Under the pieces are notes generated by a model. That model was not told the DNA's origin and did no database searches. It saw only the letters and a list, made by a program, of their open reading frames with translations. Source: Gilliamella sp. WF3-4 (GTDB lineage Bacteria; Pseudomonadota; Gammaproteobacteria; Enterobacterales; Orbaceae). Taken from it: a DNA stretch of 64,000 bases. The DNA is taken from contig NZ_LZGW01000056.1 of the NCBI RefSeq assembly GCF_001690275.1, forward strand, positions 1 to 64,000, in the 5' to 3' direction. Shown one piece after another: positions 52,528-62,574 of the stretch. How positions within the stretch are numbered: the stretch's first letter is position 1; the number at the start of each line of letters is the position of its first letter. The position numbers and the translations under genes are program-made.

Positions 52528-55302
52528 ATGCCAAATAACACACCAATTATTTTAATTGATGGATCTTCTTATCTTTACCGTGCTTTTTTTGCATGCCCTC
52601 CTTTAACTAATGCCAAAGGTGAACCAACAGGCGCTATTTTTGGCGTCATTAATATGATTCGTAGCTTGTTAAATCAATACGATCCGACACATATTGCTGT
52701 TGTATTTGATGCTAAAGGCGGATCGTTTCGTAACGAAATTTATAGTGAATATAAAGCTACTCGTGAAGCGATGCCTGAAAATCTTCGCCCACAAATTGAG
52801 CCTATTCATACCATTTTAAAAGCGATGGGACTACCACTGCTTTGTGTTGAAGGTGTTGAAGCAGATGATGTAATTGGTACATTGGCTAGGCAAGCAGAAA
52901 AGGCAAATCTTGAAGTCTTGATTAGTACTGGCGATAAAGATATGGCGCAGTTAGTAAGCGATAAAATTACACTTATTAATACCATGAATAATACCATTCT
53001 TGATTCAAAAGGTGTCATGGAAAAATTTGGTGTTCCGCCAGAAAAGATGATTGATTATTTAGCGTTAAGAGGTGATTCTTCCGATAATATTCCTGGTGTG
53101 CCTGGAGTAGGTGAAAAAACAGCACAAAGTTTATTATCCCAATTTGATGGTGTAAAAGATATTTATAATCGATTAGATGATGTTGAAAAATTGGCTATTC
53201 GAGGAGCTAAATCCTTAAAACAAAAATTGATTGATAATCAGAATGATGCTGAACTTTCTTATCTATTAGCAACAATCAAAACGGATGTTAAATTAGATTT
53301 TACCAATGAACAATTATTGATCGGAAATATTGACGTTAATGCGTTAATTGAGTTATTTAGTTATTATGGTTTTCATCGTTGGCAAAAAGAATTAATTGCA
53401 GGTACCTTCCTAAAGCAACAAAAAAATATGGTTGTCGAGATTGAAGATGATTTATTTTCTCAAGAACAACCTACAGCAACTTTGCAAAAAAATGAAACCG
53501 ATTACCAGTGTATATTAACCAATGAACAACTCGATGAATGGATAACCAAATTAAGCAACAGCAAGCAATTTGCTTTTGATACCGAAACGGATAATGTTGA
53601 TCATGTGCACGCTAAATTAGTTGGTATCTCATTGAGTGTTGAACCTTACCAAGCGGCTTATATTCCACTTGCTCACCAATATTTAGGTGTTCCAAAACAG
53701 CTTCCTCTCAATGATGTTCTGGCTAAATTGAAACCAATACTTGAAAATCCAGAAATAAAAAAAATCGCTCAAAATGCAAAATTTGATTACAGCGTATTGG
53801 CGAACTATGGCATAACCGTTCAAGGTATCGCATTTGACACTATGCTTGAATCTTATGTACTAAACAGTACTGAACGTTATGATATGGATAGTTTGGCCAA
53901 TCGCTATTTGAACCACAAGACGATTACTTATGATGAATTAACTAAATTTGATAAAATTCAAGTTACTATTGATGCTATTGAGGTAGAAAAAACCACACAA
54001 TATGCTGCGGAAGATGCCGATATTACATTGCAATTGCATCATAAGTTATGGCCAACTCTTGAAAAAAACCAAAAATTAAAAAAACTATTCACTGATATTG
54101 AAATGCCACTTGCTATTGTAATAGCTGAAATGGAAAGAACAGGCGTTCTAGTGGATGCTAAATTATTAAATAAGCATTCAGCTGAGTTGAATAACAAATT
54201 GAACGAAATTCAAGAAACGTTACAATTGTTAGCAGGTGAAAAATTTAACCCAGCATCACCTAAGCAAATTCAAGTTCTTTTATTTGATAAGCATCAATTA
54301 CCAGTACTCAAAAAAACGCCCAAAGGCGATCCTTCAACTAGTGAAGAGGTTTTGAGCGAGCTAGCTAATCAATATGAGCTACCACGCATGATTTTACTTT
54401 ATCGTAGCTTAGCTAAGTTGAAAAATACCTATACTGATAAATTACCATTAATGCTTAGCCCAGTTGATCATCGGATACACACTAATTATAACCAAATTGG
54501 TACGATAACAGGACGATTGTCTTCAAATGAGCCTAATTTACAGAATATTCCTGTTCGCAATGAAGAAGGTCGTCGAATTCGACAGGCATTTATTGCACCA
54601 ACAGGTTATAAGATTATTTCTGCCGACTACTCACAAATCGAATTGCGTATCATGGCACACTTATCGCAAGATAAAAGTTTACTTGATGCTTTTTCTCACA
54701 ACAAAGATATTCATCGTGTCACAGCTAGCGAAATTTTGGGAAAATCTGAATCTGAAGTAACTTCTGAAGAGCGAAGACGAGCAAAAGCCGTTAACTTTGG
54801 ACTAATTTATGGTATGAGTGCATATGGCTTATCAAAACAAATTAATATTGCTCGAAAAGAAGCCCAATTTTATATCGATCGCTATTTTGAACGCTATCCA
54901 GGTGTTCAAACGTATATGGACGAAATCCGCCAACAAGCGACAGAACAAGGTTATATTGAAACGCTATCTGGTCGACGATTATATCTACCTAAAATTAAAT
55001 CAGGAAGTGGCATTGAACGCCGAGGAGCTGAACGAGCCGCCATTAATGCGCCAATGCAGGGCACAGCAGCTGATATTATCAAAACAGCGATGATTAAGGT
55101 AAGCGACTGGATTAAAAGCCAGCCTATAGGTAATATTAGGATGGTAATGCAAGTACACGATGAGCTCGTATTTGAAGCAAAAGAGGAGTTGGTTGAGCAA
55201 TATAGTGACCAAATAAAATCCATTATGGAAAATTGTTACCAACTATCCGTACCATTAAAGGTAGACGTGGGAATAGGCAATAACTGGGATGAGGCACACT
55301 AA
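52528..55302 (+). CDS. polA: DNA polymerase I
   Basis: The product has 924 residues, near E. coli (928). The 5' nuclease domain (1-300) has LIDGSSYLYRAFFA and the helix-hairpin GDSSDNIPGVPGVGEKTA. The proofreading domain begins near 330 with FAFDTETDNVD, whose acidic residues are kept. The polymerase domain has motif A SADYSQIELRIMAHLS, motif B RRRAKAVNFGLIYGMS and motif C QVHDELVFE. All three activities should be intact. Confidence 0.98.
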   Translation: MPNNTPIILIDGSSYLYRAFFACPPLTNAKGEPTGAIFGVINMIRSLLNQYDPTHIAVVFDAKGGSFRNEIYSEYKATREAMPENLRPQIEPIHTILKAMGLPLLCVEGVEADDVIGTLARQAEKANLEVLISTGDKDMAQLVSDKITLINTMNNTILDSKGVMEKFGVPPEKMIDYLALRGDSSDNIPGVPGVGEKTAQSLLSQFDGVKDIYNRLDDVEKLAIRGAKSLKQKLIDNQNDAELSYLLATIKTDVKLDFTNEQLLIGNIDVNALIELFSYYGFHRWQKELIAGTFLKQQKNMVVEIEDDLFSQEQPTATLQKNETDYQCILTNEQLDEWITKLSNSKQFAFDTETDNVDHVHAKLVGISLSVEPYQAAYIPLAHQYLGVPKQLPLNDVLAKLKPILENPEIKKIAQNAKFDYSVLANYGITVQGIAFDTMLESYVLNSTERYDMDSLANRYLNHKTITYDELTKFDKIQVTIDAIEVEKTTQYAAEDADITLQLHHKLWPTLEKNQKLKKLFTDIEMPLAIVIAEMERTGVLVDAKLLNKHSAELNNKLNEIQETLQLLAGEKFNPASPKQIQVLLFDKHQLPVLKKTPKGDPSTSEEVLSELANQYELPRMILLYRSLAKLKNTYTDKLPLMLSPVDHRIHTNYNQIGTITGRLSSNEPNLQNIPVRNEEGRRIRQAFIAPTGYKIISADYSQIELRIMAHLSQDKSLLDAFSHNKDIHRVTASEILGKSESEVTSEERRRAKAVNFGLIYGMSAYGLSKQINIARKEAQFYIDRYFERYPGVQTYMDEIRQQATEQGYIETLSGRRLYLPKIKSGSGIERRGAERAAINAPMQGTAADIIKTAMIKVSDWIKSQPIGNIRMVMQVHDELVFEAKEELVEQYSDQIKSIMENCYQLSVPLKVDVGIGNNWDEAH

Positions 55303-55582
55303 TTAATGCCAAATCAGCGCCAAATAAGTTAGCCTTAAATAAAATAGTTAATCACTTTTTTATGTTAAAGCGCATATTTTACGGAAAATTTTTTATAAAT
55401 TATGGCGTAACTTTTTGGCACTAATGGCACTATTGCTCAAACTTTTCGGCGTGTTAGAATAAGCAACTAAATTGAATTGATATCAACATGTTATTCTGCT
55501 TGTTAATATTGGCAGAATAAAAAGGCATTTGTCGCCATTTGGCTATTTAAGTTTGCTTTTTTGTTATTATTAGGATTATTTC

Positions 55583-57007
55583 ATGAAAATAAAAACCCGT
55601 TTTGCACCTAGCCCAACAGGCTATTTACATGTAGGTGGTGCACGTACAGCGCTTTATTCTTGGCTCTATACTCGCCATGCCAAAGGTGCATTTGTATTAC
55701 GTATTGAAGATACTGATCTTGAACGTTCAACGCCAGAAGCGATTGAAGCAATAATGGATGGTATGAATTGGTTAAAATTATCATGGGATGAAGGTCCTTA
55801 TTATCAAACTAAACGTTTTGATCGTTACAATCAGGTTATCGATGAAATGTTAGCCAACGGCACAGCTTATCGTTGCTATTGTTCTAAAGAACGGCTTGAA
55901 AAATTGCGCGAAGAACAAATGGCAAAAGGTGAAAAAGCGCGTTACGATGGACATTGCCGTTGTGATTCAGTACAAAAAGAACACAGCCATAATGAACCTC
56001 ATGTTGTGCGTTTTGCTAACCCTATTGATGGCACTGTCATCTTTAATGATTTAATTCGAGGGCCGATTGAGATTGCCAATAGAGAACTTGATGATCTTAT
56101 TATTCGTCGCACTGATGGTTCACCAACCTACAATTTTTGTGTAGTAGTTGATGATTGGGATATGGAAATTACTCACGTTATTCGTGGAGAAGATCATATT
56201 AATAACACACCTCGTCAGATTAATATTCTAAAAGCGTTAGGTGCACCTATTCCTGAATATGGACATGTATCGATGATCTTAGGCGATGATGGACAAAAAT
56301 TATCTAAGCGTCATGGTGCGGTAAGTGTAATGCAATATCGTGATGATGGCTATTTGCCTGAAGCTCTACTTAACTATTTAGTGCGCCTTGGTTGGTCTCA
56401 TGGCGATCAAGAGATTTTCTCAGTACCTGAAATGATTAACTATTTTTCATTAGGTGCGGTGAGCAAATCAGCCAGCGCCTTTAACACTGAAAAATTACTT
56501 TGGTTAAACCATCATTATATTAATCATCTGGACGCTGATTATGTCGCTCAACATTTAATATGGCATATGAATCAACAAGGATATGATTTATCAAAAGGCC
56601 CTGACCTTATTACGATTATTAAACTATTTGGTGAACGTTGTAAAACCCTTAAAGAAATGGCTGAGTCGTGTGCCTATTGTTATCAGGATTTTGATGATTT
56701 CGATGCAGATGCAGCTAAAAAGCATCTACGTCCTGTCGCTAAAGAGCCATTGGAAGCCATTAAAGCAAAAATTACAGAAATTGCTGATTTTGATTGGCAA
56801 ATTGATAAAATTCACCATGCTATTGAAGCAACAGCAACAGAGCTCAATGTTGGTATGGGAAAAGTCGGCATGCCACTACGCGTTGCCATAACAGGCATAG
56901 GGCAATCACCATCGGTTGATGCGACGGTTTTTGCGGTAGGAAAAAAGCGAACGCTTGCAAGAATAGATAAGGCACTTGCATATATTACACTGCGTGAGCA
57001 ATCTTAA
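55583..57007 (+). CDS. gltX: Glutamyl-tRNA synthetase GltX
   Basis: The product has 474 residues (E. coli 471). The HIGH-type motif is [17 protein letters not shown] (9-25) and the KMSKS-type motif is [12 protein letters not shown] zinc-binding segment [12 protein letters not shown] with GHCRCD is present, as in E. coli. It charges tRNA-Glu. A terminator follows 14 bases after the stop. Confidence 0.98.
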   Translation: MKIKTRFAPSPTGYLHVGGARTALYSWLYTRHAKGAFVLRIEDTDLERSTPEAIEAIMDGMNWLKLSWDEGPYYQTKRFDRYNQVIDEMLANGTAYRCYCSKERLEKLREEQMAKGEKARYDGHCRCDSVQKEHSHNEPHVVRFANPIDGTVIFNDLIRGPIEIANRELDDLIIRRTDGSPTYNFCVVVDDWDMEITHVIRGEDHINNTPRQINILKALGAPIPEYGHVSMILGDDGQKLSKRHGAVSVMQYRDDGYLPEALLNYLVRLGWSHGDQEIFSVPEMINYFSLGAVSKSASAFNTEKLLWLNHHYINHLDADYVAQHLIWHMNQQGYDLSKGPDLITIIKLFGERCKTLKEMAESCAYCYQDFDDFDADAAKKHLRPVAKEPLEAIKAKITEIADFDWQIDKIHHAIEATATELNVGMGKVGMPLRVAITGIGQSPSVDATVFAVGKKRTLARIDKALAYITLREQS

Positions 57008-57021
57008 AATTAACCTATAGT

Positions 57022-57051
57022 AATTGCAGGATGTTGCCTGCAATTATTTTT
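57022..57051 (+). terminator. Terminator of gltX
   Basis: A perfect 9-bp stem AATTGCAGG/CCTGCAATT (57022-57030 with 57037-57045), 6-base loop, then ATTTTT. It lies between gltX and ydbH. Confidence 0.85.
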
Positions 57052-57069
57052 GCCAAACCGAGAACTTCT

Positions 57070-58683
57070 ATGGTTCGCTTAAAAAAACGTTATTGGTTTT
57101 TATTGATTATTTTGCTTACCAATTTGATATTAGGTTTTTGTGGTTGGCATTATTGGATATCATTTAAAGAAAAATATCATCTATCGATAGATTGGCATGG
57201 CATAAATATGAGTTTTGAAGGCTTATCTTTTGATGAGTTTACTATATCTCAGCCGTCTCAATTATCCGTAACAGCGAAAAATTTACTTGTCTCATGGTCA
57301 CAGTTATCGGCAAAAAACATTGATATTTACTGGCAACCAAATGATGCAAAAGCGCTTGTCAAAGCCACGCAAAAAGTTGTTGATACAACAATTCAAGATG
57401 TGCATCAAGCTAATTTTGACCTCTCCACTATTTCAACCATGCTTGATTGGTTGCCGAAAAAAATCCATATCGATTCGTTAACATATTATGCACAAAATAA
57501 CCAACAATTTGACGTAAAAATTGATGCAACTAAACAGTTAGAATCTATACAATTAGCTGTGTCGAGTAATAATCAATATTCGGCAAAACTGTCTACCACT
57601 TTACTATTTAATGAAGTGGATTCACGTATTGATATTCAAAATGGTATTTTGGCCAGTAATTTAAGCCAATTTGGTATAGAAAATAGCCAATTAACTTTGC
57701 CATTCACGGGGTGGATTTCCAGTAATCAATTTATGTTAGTCAATTCTGGTCATGCCTCACTGATGTTAGAAAAAGCTAATTTATCTGATGATCTGATACT
57801 TGGTCGTTTAGAAAGCGTTTTTACGTTTAAAGTTGAATCGGCTATTCCTATTGAAAGTAAAAAATTAGCTACTACAACTGATTTCATTGTTAATAAATTC
57901 GATGGCATTTACAAAAATAGCGAAATAAAATCAGCAACAGGCAACATCAAAATTGTTATTAAAGATAATCAATTTACTGCATCAGTACCTATTTTAAATA
58001 TACAAGAAGTCAATTTAGGCATAGCCTTTGAGCAAGTAAAATTAGCGGGTATTTATAACGCACCACTCAAGACAATAGCTCAAGGGCAGCTAAACTTGAA
58101 AAAAGCTCAAGCATCAATTTTTTCTGGTTCTGTGTCTATTAAACCAAGTAAATTGAATTTAGCTAAATTACCCCAACAATTAAGTTTAAGGCTAAAGCAA
58201 ATACAGTTAAAAGAGATTCTTGCTAAATACCCAGCTGAAGGACTTGCTGGGGTAGGTACAATTGATGGTTATTTGCCCGTTATTTTACTAAAAGCGAAAA
58301 AAAAAGATGGCTCTGCGTTTGAAATTGCGATTAAAAATGGTCAGTTAACCACAATCAATGAAGGCTATTTACAGTTTGAAAATTCTGCTTTGAAAAATTA
58401 TGCACAAAATAACCCTAATATGAAAATACTCACTGATATTATTAAAAATTTTCATTATACTAAGTTACAAGGTACTGTTAATTATGCCAACGAAATAGCC
58501 AAGCTTGGATTAAATATCCAAGGAAGCAATTTAGATGTCGAAAATGGCAAAGCGGTTAATTTAAATATCAATCTTGAAGAAAACATGGCTAAATTGCTGA
58601 TGAGTTTACAGTTGTCTGATCAAATTAGCGAACCAGTTCGTAAACGAATTCAAGCACATTTAAAAAAAGAATCTTCAAAATAA
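57070..58683 (+). CDS. ydbH: YdbH family inner-membrane bridge protein, shortened
   Basis: The product has 537 residues from the ATG at 57070 (MVRLKKRYWFLL). An earlier ATG at 57031 lies in the loop of the gltX terminator and is rejected. One N-terminal membrane helix (about 7-25) is followed by a long beta-rich periplasmic domain of the AsmA/YdbH type. The C-terminus (AIKNGQLTTINEGYLQFEN...NFHYTKLQGTVNY) matches YdbH. E. coli YdbH is about 879 residues, so a large part of the beta groove is missing here. The next two genes, ynbE and ydbL, confirm the identity. YdbH-YnbE forms a phospholipid bridge to the outer membrane. Confidence 0.88.
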   Translation: MVRLKKRYWFLLIILLTNLILGFCGWHYWISFKEKYHLSIDWHGINMSFEGLSFDEFTISQPSQLSVTAKNLLVSWSQLSAKNIDIYWQPNDAKALVKATQKVVDTTIQDVHQANFDLSTISTMLDWLPKKIHIDSLTYYAQNNQQFDVKIDATKQLESIQLAVSSNNQYSAKLSTTLLFNEVDSRIDIQNGILASNLSQFGIENSQLTLPFTGWISSNQFMLVNSGHASLMLEKANLSDDLILGRLESVFTFKVESAIPIESKKLATTTDFIVNKFDGIYKNSEIKSATGNIKIVIKDNQFTASVPILNIQEVNLGIAFEQVKLAGIYNAPLKTIAQGQLNLKKAQASIFSGSVSIKPSKLNLAKLPQQLSLRLKQIQLKEILAKYPAEGLAGVGTIDGYLPVILLKAKKKDGSAFEIAIKNGQLTTINEGYLQFENSALKNYAQNNPNMKILTDIIKNFHYTKLQGTVNYANEIAKLGLNIQGSNLDVENGKAVNLNINLEENMAKLLMSLQLSDQISEPVRKRIQAHLKKESSK

Positions 58684-58694
58684 GGGGTTATTTT

Positions 58695-58880
58695 ATGATG
58701 CGAAATGTTATGGTTATAATGGTATTAGCAGGTATGTTAATCGGATGTTCGCCGACGGTTAAAGTGCAAGCACCTAGCGAGCCAATTAATATCAATTTAA
58801 ACGTTAAGATAGACCATGAAATTAATATTAAAGTCGATAAAGCATTAGATAATATAATCAATAAATCTGGATTATATTAA
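58695..58880 (+). CDS. ynbE: YnbE family outer-membrane lipoprotein
   Basis: The product has 61 residues. A signal peptide ends in the lipobox LIGC (cysteine near residue 18). The mature part shows the family pattern SEPININLNVKIDHEINIKVDKALD. In E. coli YnbE stacks its beta strands on the end of YdbH to complete the bridge between the membranes. It is only 11 bases after ydbH. Confidence 0.92.
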   Translation: MMRNVMVIMVLAGMLIGCSPTVKVQAPSEPININLNVKIDHEINIKVDKALDNIINKSGLY

Positions 58881-58985
58881 TTGTATAAGTTTTATTTTCA
58901 TCTATTCTTTTGATTGTGGTCAGTAGAACAATCTATATTCACACTCAAATCAATAAAATATGATGTATTTACTAAGGAGTTTGTT

Positions 58986-59330
58986 ATGACTATCTGTAAA
59001 AAAGCAACCATAGCATTATTGTCCATTATGTTATCTTTTTCTACATTTGCATTAAATTTAGAGCAAGCCATGGATTCATTAAGCCAAGCCAAAGCGCAAG
59101 GTCTTGTTGGTGAACAGGCTGATGGTTATTTAGGCGTTGTTAAAAATGAAGGCAATGCCAGTGAAATTGCGCAACTGATTAATCAGGCACGTAAAACCCA
59201 ATACCAAAAAGTGTCTAATGAAAGCCATGTCCCTTTAAATGAAGTAGAAAAAAAAGCGGGTAGTAAAGCGCAAGAAAAGACCCCAACAGGTCAATATATA
59301 AAACGACAAGGTCAGTGGTTAATAAAATAA
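58986..59330 (+). CDS. ydbL: YdbL family periplasmic protein (DUF1318)
   Basis: The product has 114 residues from the ATG at 58986, preceded by AAGGAGT. A signal peptide (1-22, ending STFA) is followed by LNLEQAMDSLSQAKAQGLVGEQADGYLGVV in two runs, the DUF1318 pattern, and VEKKAGSKAQEKTPTGQYI. In E. coli YdbL regulates YdbH-YnbE assembly. The whole ydbH-ynbE-ydbL set is kept in the same order. Confidence 0.92.
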   Translation: MTICKKATIALLSIMLSFSTFALNLEQAMDSLSQAKAQGLVGEQADGYLGVVKNEGNASEIAQLINQARKTQYQKVSNESHVPLNEVEKKAGSKAQEKTPTGQYIKRQGQWLIK

Positions 59331-59531
59331 TCATTTGTTTTTTGCAACAACCGAGAAAGTATAACGACATTACACTTTAATTGTGTATTAATAATGTGTA
59401 TGCTGTTTGCTTAAATGTTTGTTTACCGCTTTTTTATATTTATCTATTTAATAAAAAGATGGTAAAGTTTTTATTTAATTAGTTTTTACTTGTAATAGTA
59501 TCGCTTATGCGATTTGAAATGGAGAAAATCA

Positions 59532-61205
59532 ATGTGTTCGATTTTAGGTATTCTTGATATTAAATCAGATCCAGAACAACTACGAACAAAAGCACTAGAG
59601 TTATCATGTCTACAGCGTCATCGCGGTCCTGATTGGTCTGGTATTTTTGCGTCTGATAAAGCTATTCTTGCTCATGAACGTTTATCAATTGTGGATGTCA
59701 ATACAGGATCTCAGCCCCTTTATAATAAAGATAAAACCCTAGTTTTAGCGGTAAATGGCGAAATTTACAATCATCAAGAACTCCGAAATCAGTATAAAGA
59801 TCGTTATGAATTTCAAACAGGCTCTGACTGTGAAGTCATTCTTGCGTTATATCAAGAAAAAGGAATTGATTGTCTTGATGAATTACAAGGCATGTTTGCT
59901 TTTATTCTTTATGACATCAATAAAGGTAGTTATTTTATTGGTCGTGACCATATTGGTATTATTCCAATGTATACAGGGCATGATGAAAACGGTACCTTTT
60001 ATGTTGCCTCTGAAATGAAAGCCTTAGTACCAGTTTGTAAAACCATTGAGGCTTTCCCTCCTGGATGCTATCTATCGAGCACCGAAGGTGAAATAAAAAC
60101 CTATTACAAACGTGACTGGATGGATTACGAAAATGTTAAAGATAATCAAACCGATATTAATGCACTTCGTGTTGCGTTAGAAGATTCGGTAAAAAGCCAC
60201 TTGATGTCTGATGTGCCTTACGGTGTTTTATTATCAGGTGGGCTTGATTCTTCGGTCATTTCGGCAATCACTAAAAAATTCTCAGCACGCCGAGTTGAAG
60301 ATCATGAAAAATCTGAAGCATGGTGGCCACAATTACACTCATTTGCTGTAGGCTTAAAAGGAGCCCCAGATCTTAAAGCTGCGCAAGCGGTTGCTGATCA
60401 TTTAGGCACAGTGCACCACGAAATTAACTTTACTATTCAAGAAGGGATTGATGCAATTCGTGATGTAATTTATTTTATTGAAACTTACGATGTCACTACT
60501 ATTCGTGCATCTACACCAATGTATTTAATGGCACGTAAAATCAAAGCAATGGGCATTAAAATGGTACTATCTGGTGAAGGTGCTGATGAAGTGTTTGGTG
60601 GTTATCTCTATTTCCATAAAGCGCCAAATGCAAAAGAATTCCATGAAGAAACCGTACGTAAATTAGCAGCGCTACATATGTATGATTGTGCACGAGCGAA
60701 TAAAGCCATGGCAGCATGGGGAGTTGAAGCTCGGGTACCATTCCTTGATAAAAAATTCTTAGATGTCGCAATGCGCATTAATCCAAAAGATAAAATGTGT
60801 GGCAGTAATGGCAAAATGGAAAAACACATTGTACGTGAAGCATTTGAGTCTTACTTACCTGCATCGGTTATTTGGCGTCAAAAAGAGCAATTCTCAGACG
60901 GTGTTGGTTATAGCTGGATCGATACATTAAAAGAGATTGCTGAAAGTAAAATTACTGATCAGCAATTAGAAAACGCAAAATTCCGCTTCCCATACAATAC
61001 ACCAACATCGAAAGAAGCTTATATGTATCGTGAAATTTTTGATGAATTATTCCCACTTGAAAGTGCCGCTCGTTGCGTACCTGGTGGACCAACTGTTGCT
61101 TGTTCAACCGCTAAAGCAATTGAATGGGATGAATCATTTAAGAATCTAAACGATCCATCTGGTCGTGCGGCGGTTGGTGTTCATAATGATGCGTATAAAA
61201 AGTAA
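59532..61205 (+). CDS. asnB: Glutamine-hydrolysing asparagine synthetase AsnB
   Basis: The product has 557 residues from the ATG at 59532 (E. coli 554). Cys2 of MCSILGI is the glutaminase nucleophile. The glutaminase domain has the RHRGPDWSGIF and VNGEIYNHQELR motifs. The synthetase domain has the pyrophosphate loop LLSGGLDSSVIS (near 230) and VLSGEGADEVFGGY. It makes asparagine from aspartate and glutamine. An ATCGC/GCGAT mini-hairpin (59500-59513) lies just before the ribosome-binding site. A strong terminator follows. Confidence 0.97.
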   Translation: MCSILGILDIKSDPEQLRTKALELSCLQRHRGPDWSGIFASDKAILAHERLSIVDVNTGSQPLYNKDKTLVLAVNGEIYNHQELRNQYKDRYEFQTGSDCEVILALYQEKGIDCLDELQGMFAFILYDINKGSYFIGRDHIGIIPMYTGHDENGTFYVASEMKALVPVCKTIEAFPPGCYLSSTEGEIKTYYKRDWMDYENVKDNQTDINALRVALEDSVKSHLMSDVPYGVLLSGGLDSSVISAITKKFSARRVEDHEKSEAWWPQLHSFAVGLKGAPDLKAAQAVADHLGTVHHEINFTIQEGIDAIRDVIYFIETYDVTTIRASTPMYLMARKIKAMGIKMVLSGEGADEVFGGYLYFHKAPNAKEFHEETVRKLAALHMYDCARANKAMAAWGVEARVPFLDKKFLDVAMRINPKDKMCGSNGKMEKHIVREAFESYLPASVIWRQKEQFSDGVGYSWIDTLKEIAESKITDQQLENAKFRFPYNTPTSKEAYMYREIFDELFPLESAARCVPGGPTVACSTAKAIEWDESFKNLNDPSGRAAVGVHNDAYKK

Positions 61206-61231
61206 TGAACCGATTTGAAATAATAAGTTTG

Positions 61232-61258
61232 AAAAGGGCATAATTGCCCTTTTTTATT
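61232..61258 (+). terminator. Terminator of asnB
   Basis: A perfect 9-bp stem AAAAGGGCA/TGCCCTTTT (61232-61240 with 61245-61253) with a TAAT loop, followed by T residues. Confidence 0.88.
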
Positions 61259-61397
61259 GACTAAAATACAAGAATACAATCCCGCTGATAGCTAACTTCA
61301 TATCGCTATTTTCCACAAAACTTATCTGAAAATTTTTATTCTCAACGGCTTATGATTGATTAAATAACACCTGTTGTTAATGAAAATTTTTTAAATA

Positions 61398-61440
61398 TGT
61401 GATCTGAATTCATTTTTTACCAAAAGTAATAAACTATACT
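61398..61440 (+). promoter_or_regulatory. Possible class II CRP-type promoter of the PTS operon
   Basis: TGTGA at 61398-61402 fits the left half of a CRP site; the right half (TTCAT) is poor. A TATACT -10 lies at 61435-61440, without a good -35. If transcription starts near 61447, the site centre (61405.5) is at about -41.5, the class II position. Confidence 0.35.
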
Positions 61441-61541
61441 AAATGTTACCAGTCACATAATGATTAGAAGGGAAGTAAATCACATTTATTTTTCAATCCA
61501 TAATTTATAAAGATACATGATTTATTAATTAGGAGGGCTGC

Positions 61542-62522
61542 GTGAAAAATTATAAAATTGCAATAATTAACTCAAGTAGTTTTGGAAAATATTTTCCTGA
61601 TCATCTAAATCGATTAGAAAAAATAGGTGAAGTGAAACATTTCACTTTCGAGAGTAATATTTCTGGTAAGGAATTAGCCAATACATTGCAAGAATACAAT
61701 ATTTTTATTGCAAGCGTTAGACCATTTTTTAACAAAGAGTTTTTTGATAATCGAAAAAATCCTCTATTTTTACTTTCTCGCCATGGAATAGGGTTTAATA
61801 ACGTTGATATTATTGCAGCTAAAAAGCATGGCACAATTGTTACTATTGTTCCCCCATTGGTTGAACGCGATGCTGTTGCTGAAAATGCAGTAACCAATTT
61901 GCTGGCATTAATTAGAAAAACAGTGCAATCCCAAGCTGCCGTTAAGTCAAATGAATGGAAAAATAGAGCCTCTTTTTTAGGTATTAATGTTACTGGTAAA
62001 GTTGTTGGTGTTATTGGCTGTGGCAACATTGGCAGCCGAGTAGCAGAAATATTTAAACATGGTTTTAATGCCCAGCTACTTGTTGTTGATCCTAATGTCA
62101 ATAAACAGTGGGCGAGTGAAAATAACATTGAAATTGTTGATTTAAATTATCTACTACAACATGCAGACATCATCTCTTTAAACGCATCCTTAAATGAAAC
62201 CAGTTACCACATTTTAACAGCGCACCAATTCTCTTTAATGAAAAAAGGTGTTTATATCACCAATACCGCAAGAGCTGAATTGATTGATGAAAGCGCATTA
62301 TTAACTGCGCTTGATAGTGGTATTGTCGCTGGGCATGCAACTGACGTAATGTATGCTGAACCAGCATATAACGATAATCCTTTAGTTAAACATCCTAAAG
62401 TGCTTGTTACGCCACATACTTCCGCTTATGCAATTGAATGTTTGCAAGGTATGGGGGAAAAATGTGTGCAAGATGTAGAGAATTTTGTTAATAAGTTAAA
62501 ACTTCAATCAGTTGTTTCTTAA
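61542..62522 (+). CDS. D-isomer-specific 2-hydroxyacid dehydrogenase
   Basis: The product has 326 residues and starts with GTG at 61542, after a strong AGGAGGGC site. The NAD-binding loop is GVIGCGNIGSRV (near 153-164). The catalytic Arg is in NTARAELID, the Glu in DVMYAEP and the His in TPHTSAY. The N-terminal SRHGIGFNNVDI is a typical substrate-side loop. The family includes D-lactate, D-glycerate and phosphoglycerate dehydrogenases; the substrate is not clear. As first gene of a PTS operon, it probably handles a product of the imported sugar. Confidence 0.85.
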   Translation: MKNYKIAIINSSSFGKYFPDHLNRLEKIGEVKHFTFESNISGKELANTLQEYNIFIASVRPFFNKEFFDNRKNPLFLLSRHGIGFNNVDIIAAKKHGTIVTIVPPLVERDAVAENAVTNLLALIRKTVQSQAAVKSNEWKNRASFLGINVTGKVVGVIGCGNIGSRVAEIFKHGFNAQLLVVDPNVNKQWASENNIEIVDLNYLLQHADIISLNASLNETSYHILTAHQFSLMKKGVYITNTARAELIDESALLTALDSGIVAGHATDVMYAEPAYNDNPLVKHPKVLVTPHTSAYAIECLQGMGEKCVQDVENFVNKLKLQSVVS

Positions 62523-62574
62523 TGATTTATTTTAAATTGTTAAGTAATAATAAAAAACATTAAGGAGTTTATAT

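Larger units (their letters stand above)
61206..61541. other. Intergenic stretch between asnB and the PTS operon
   Basis: About 336 bases. The asnB terminator occupies the first part. The second half has a possible CRP-type half-site and -10 (61398-61440). Nothing coding is seen. Confidence 0.5.

Noticed and set aside
57031-57069. Upstream ATG for ydbH
   Set aside because: It lies in the loop of the gltX terminator hairpin and adds residues not typical of the family.
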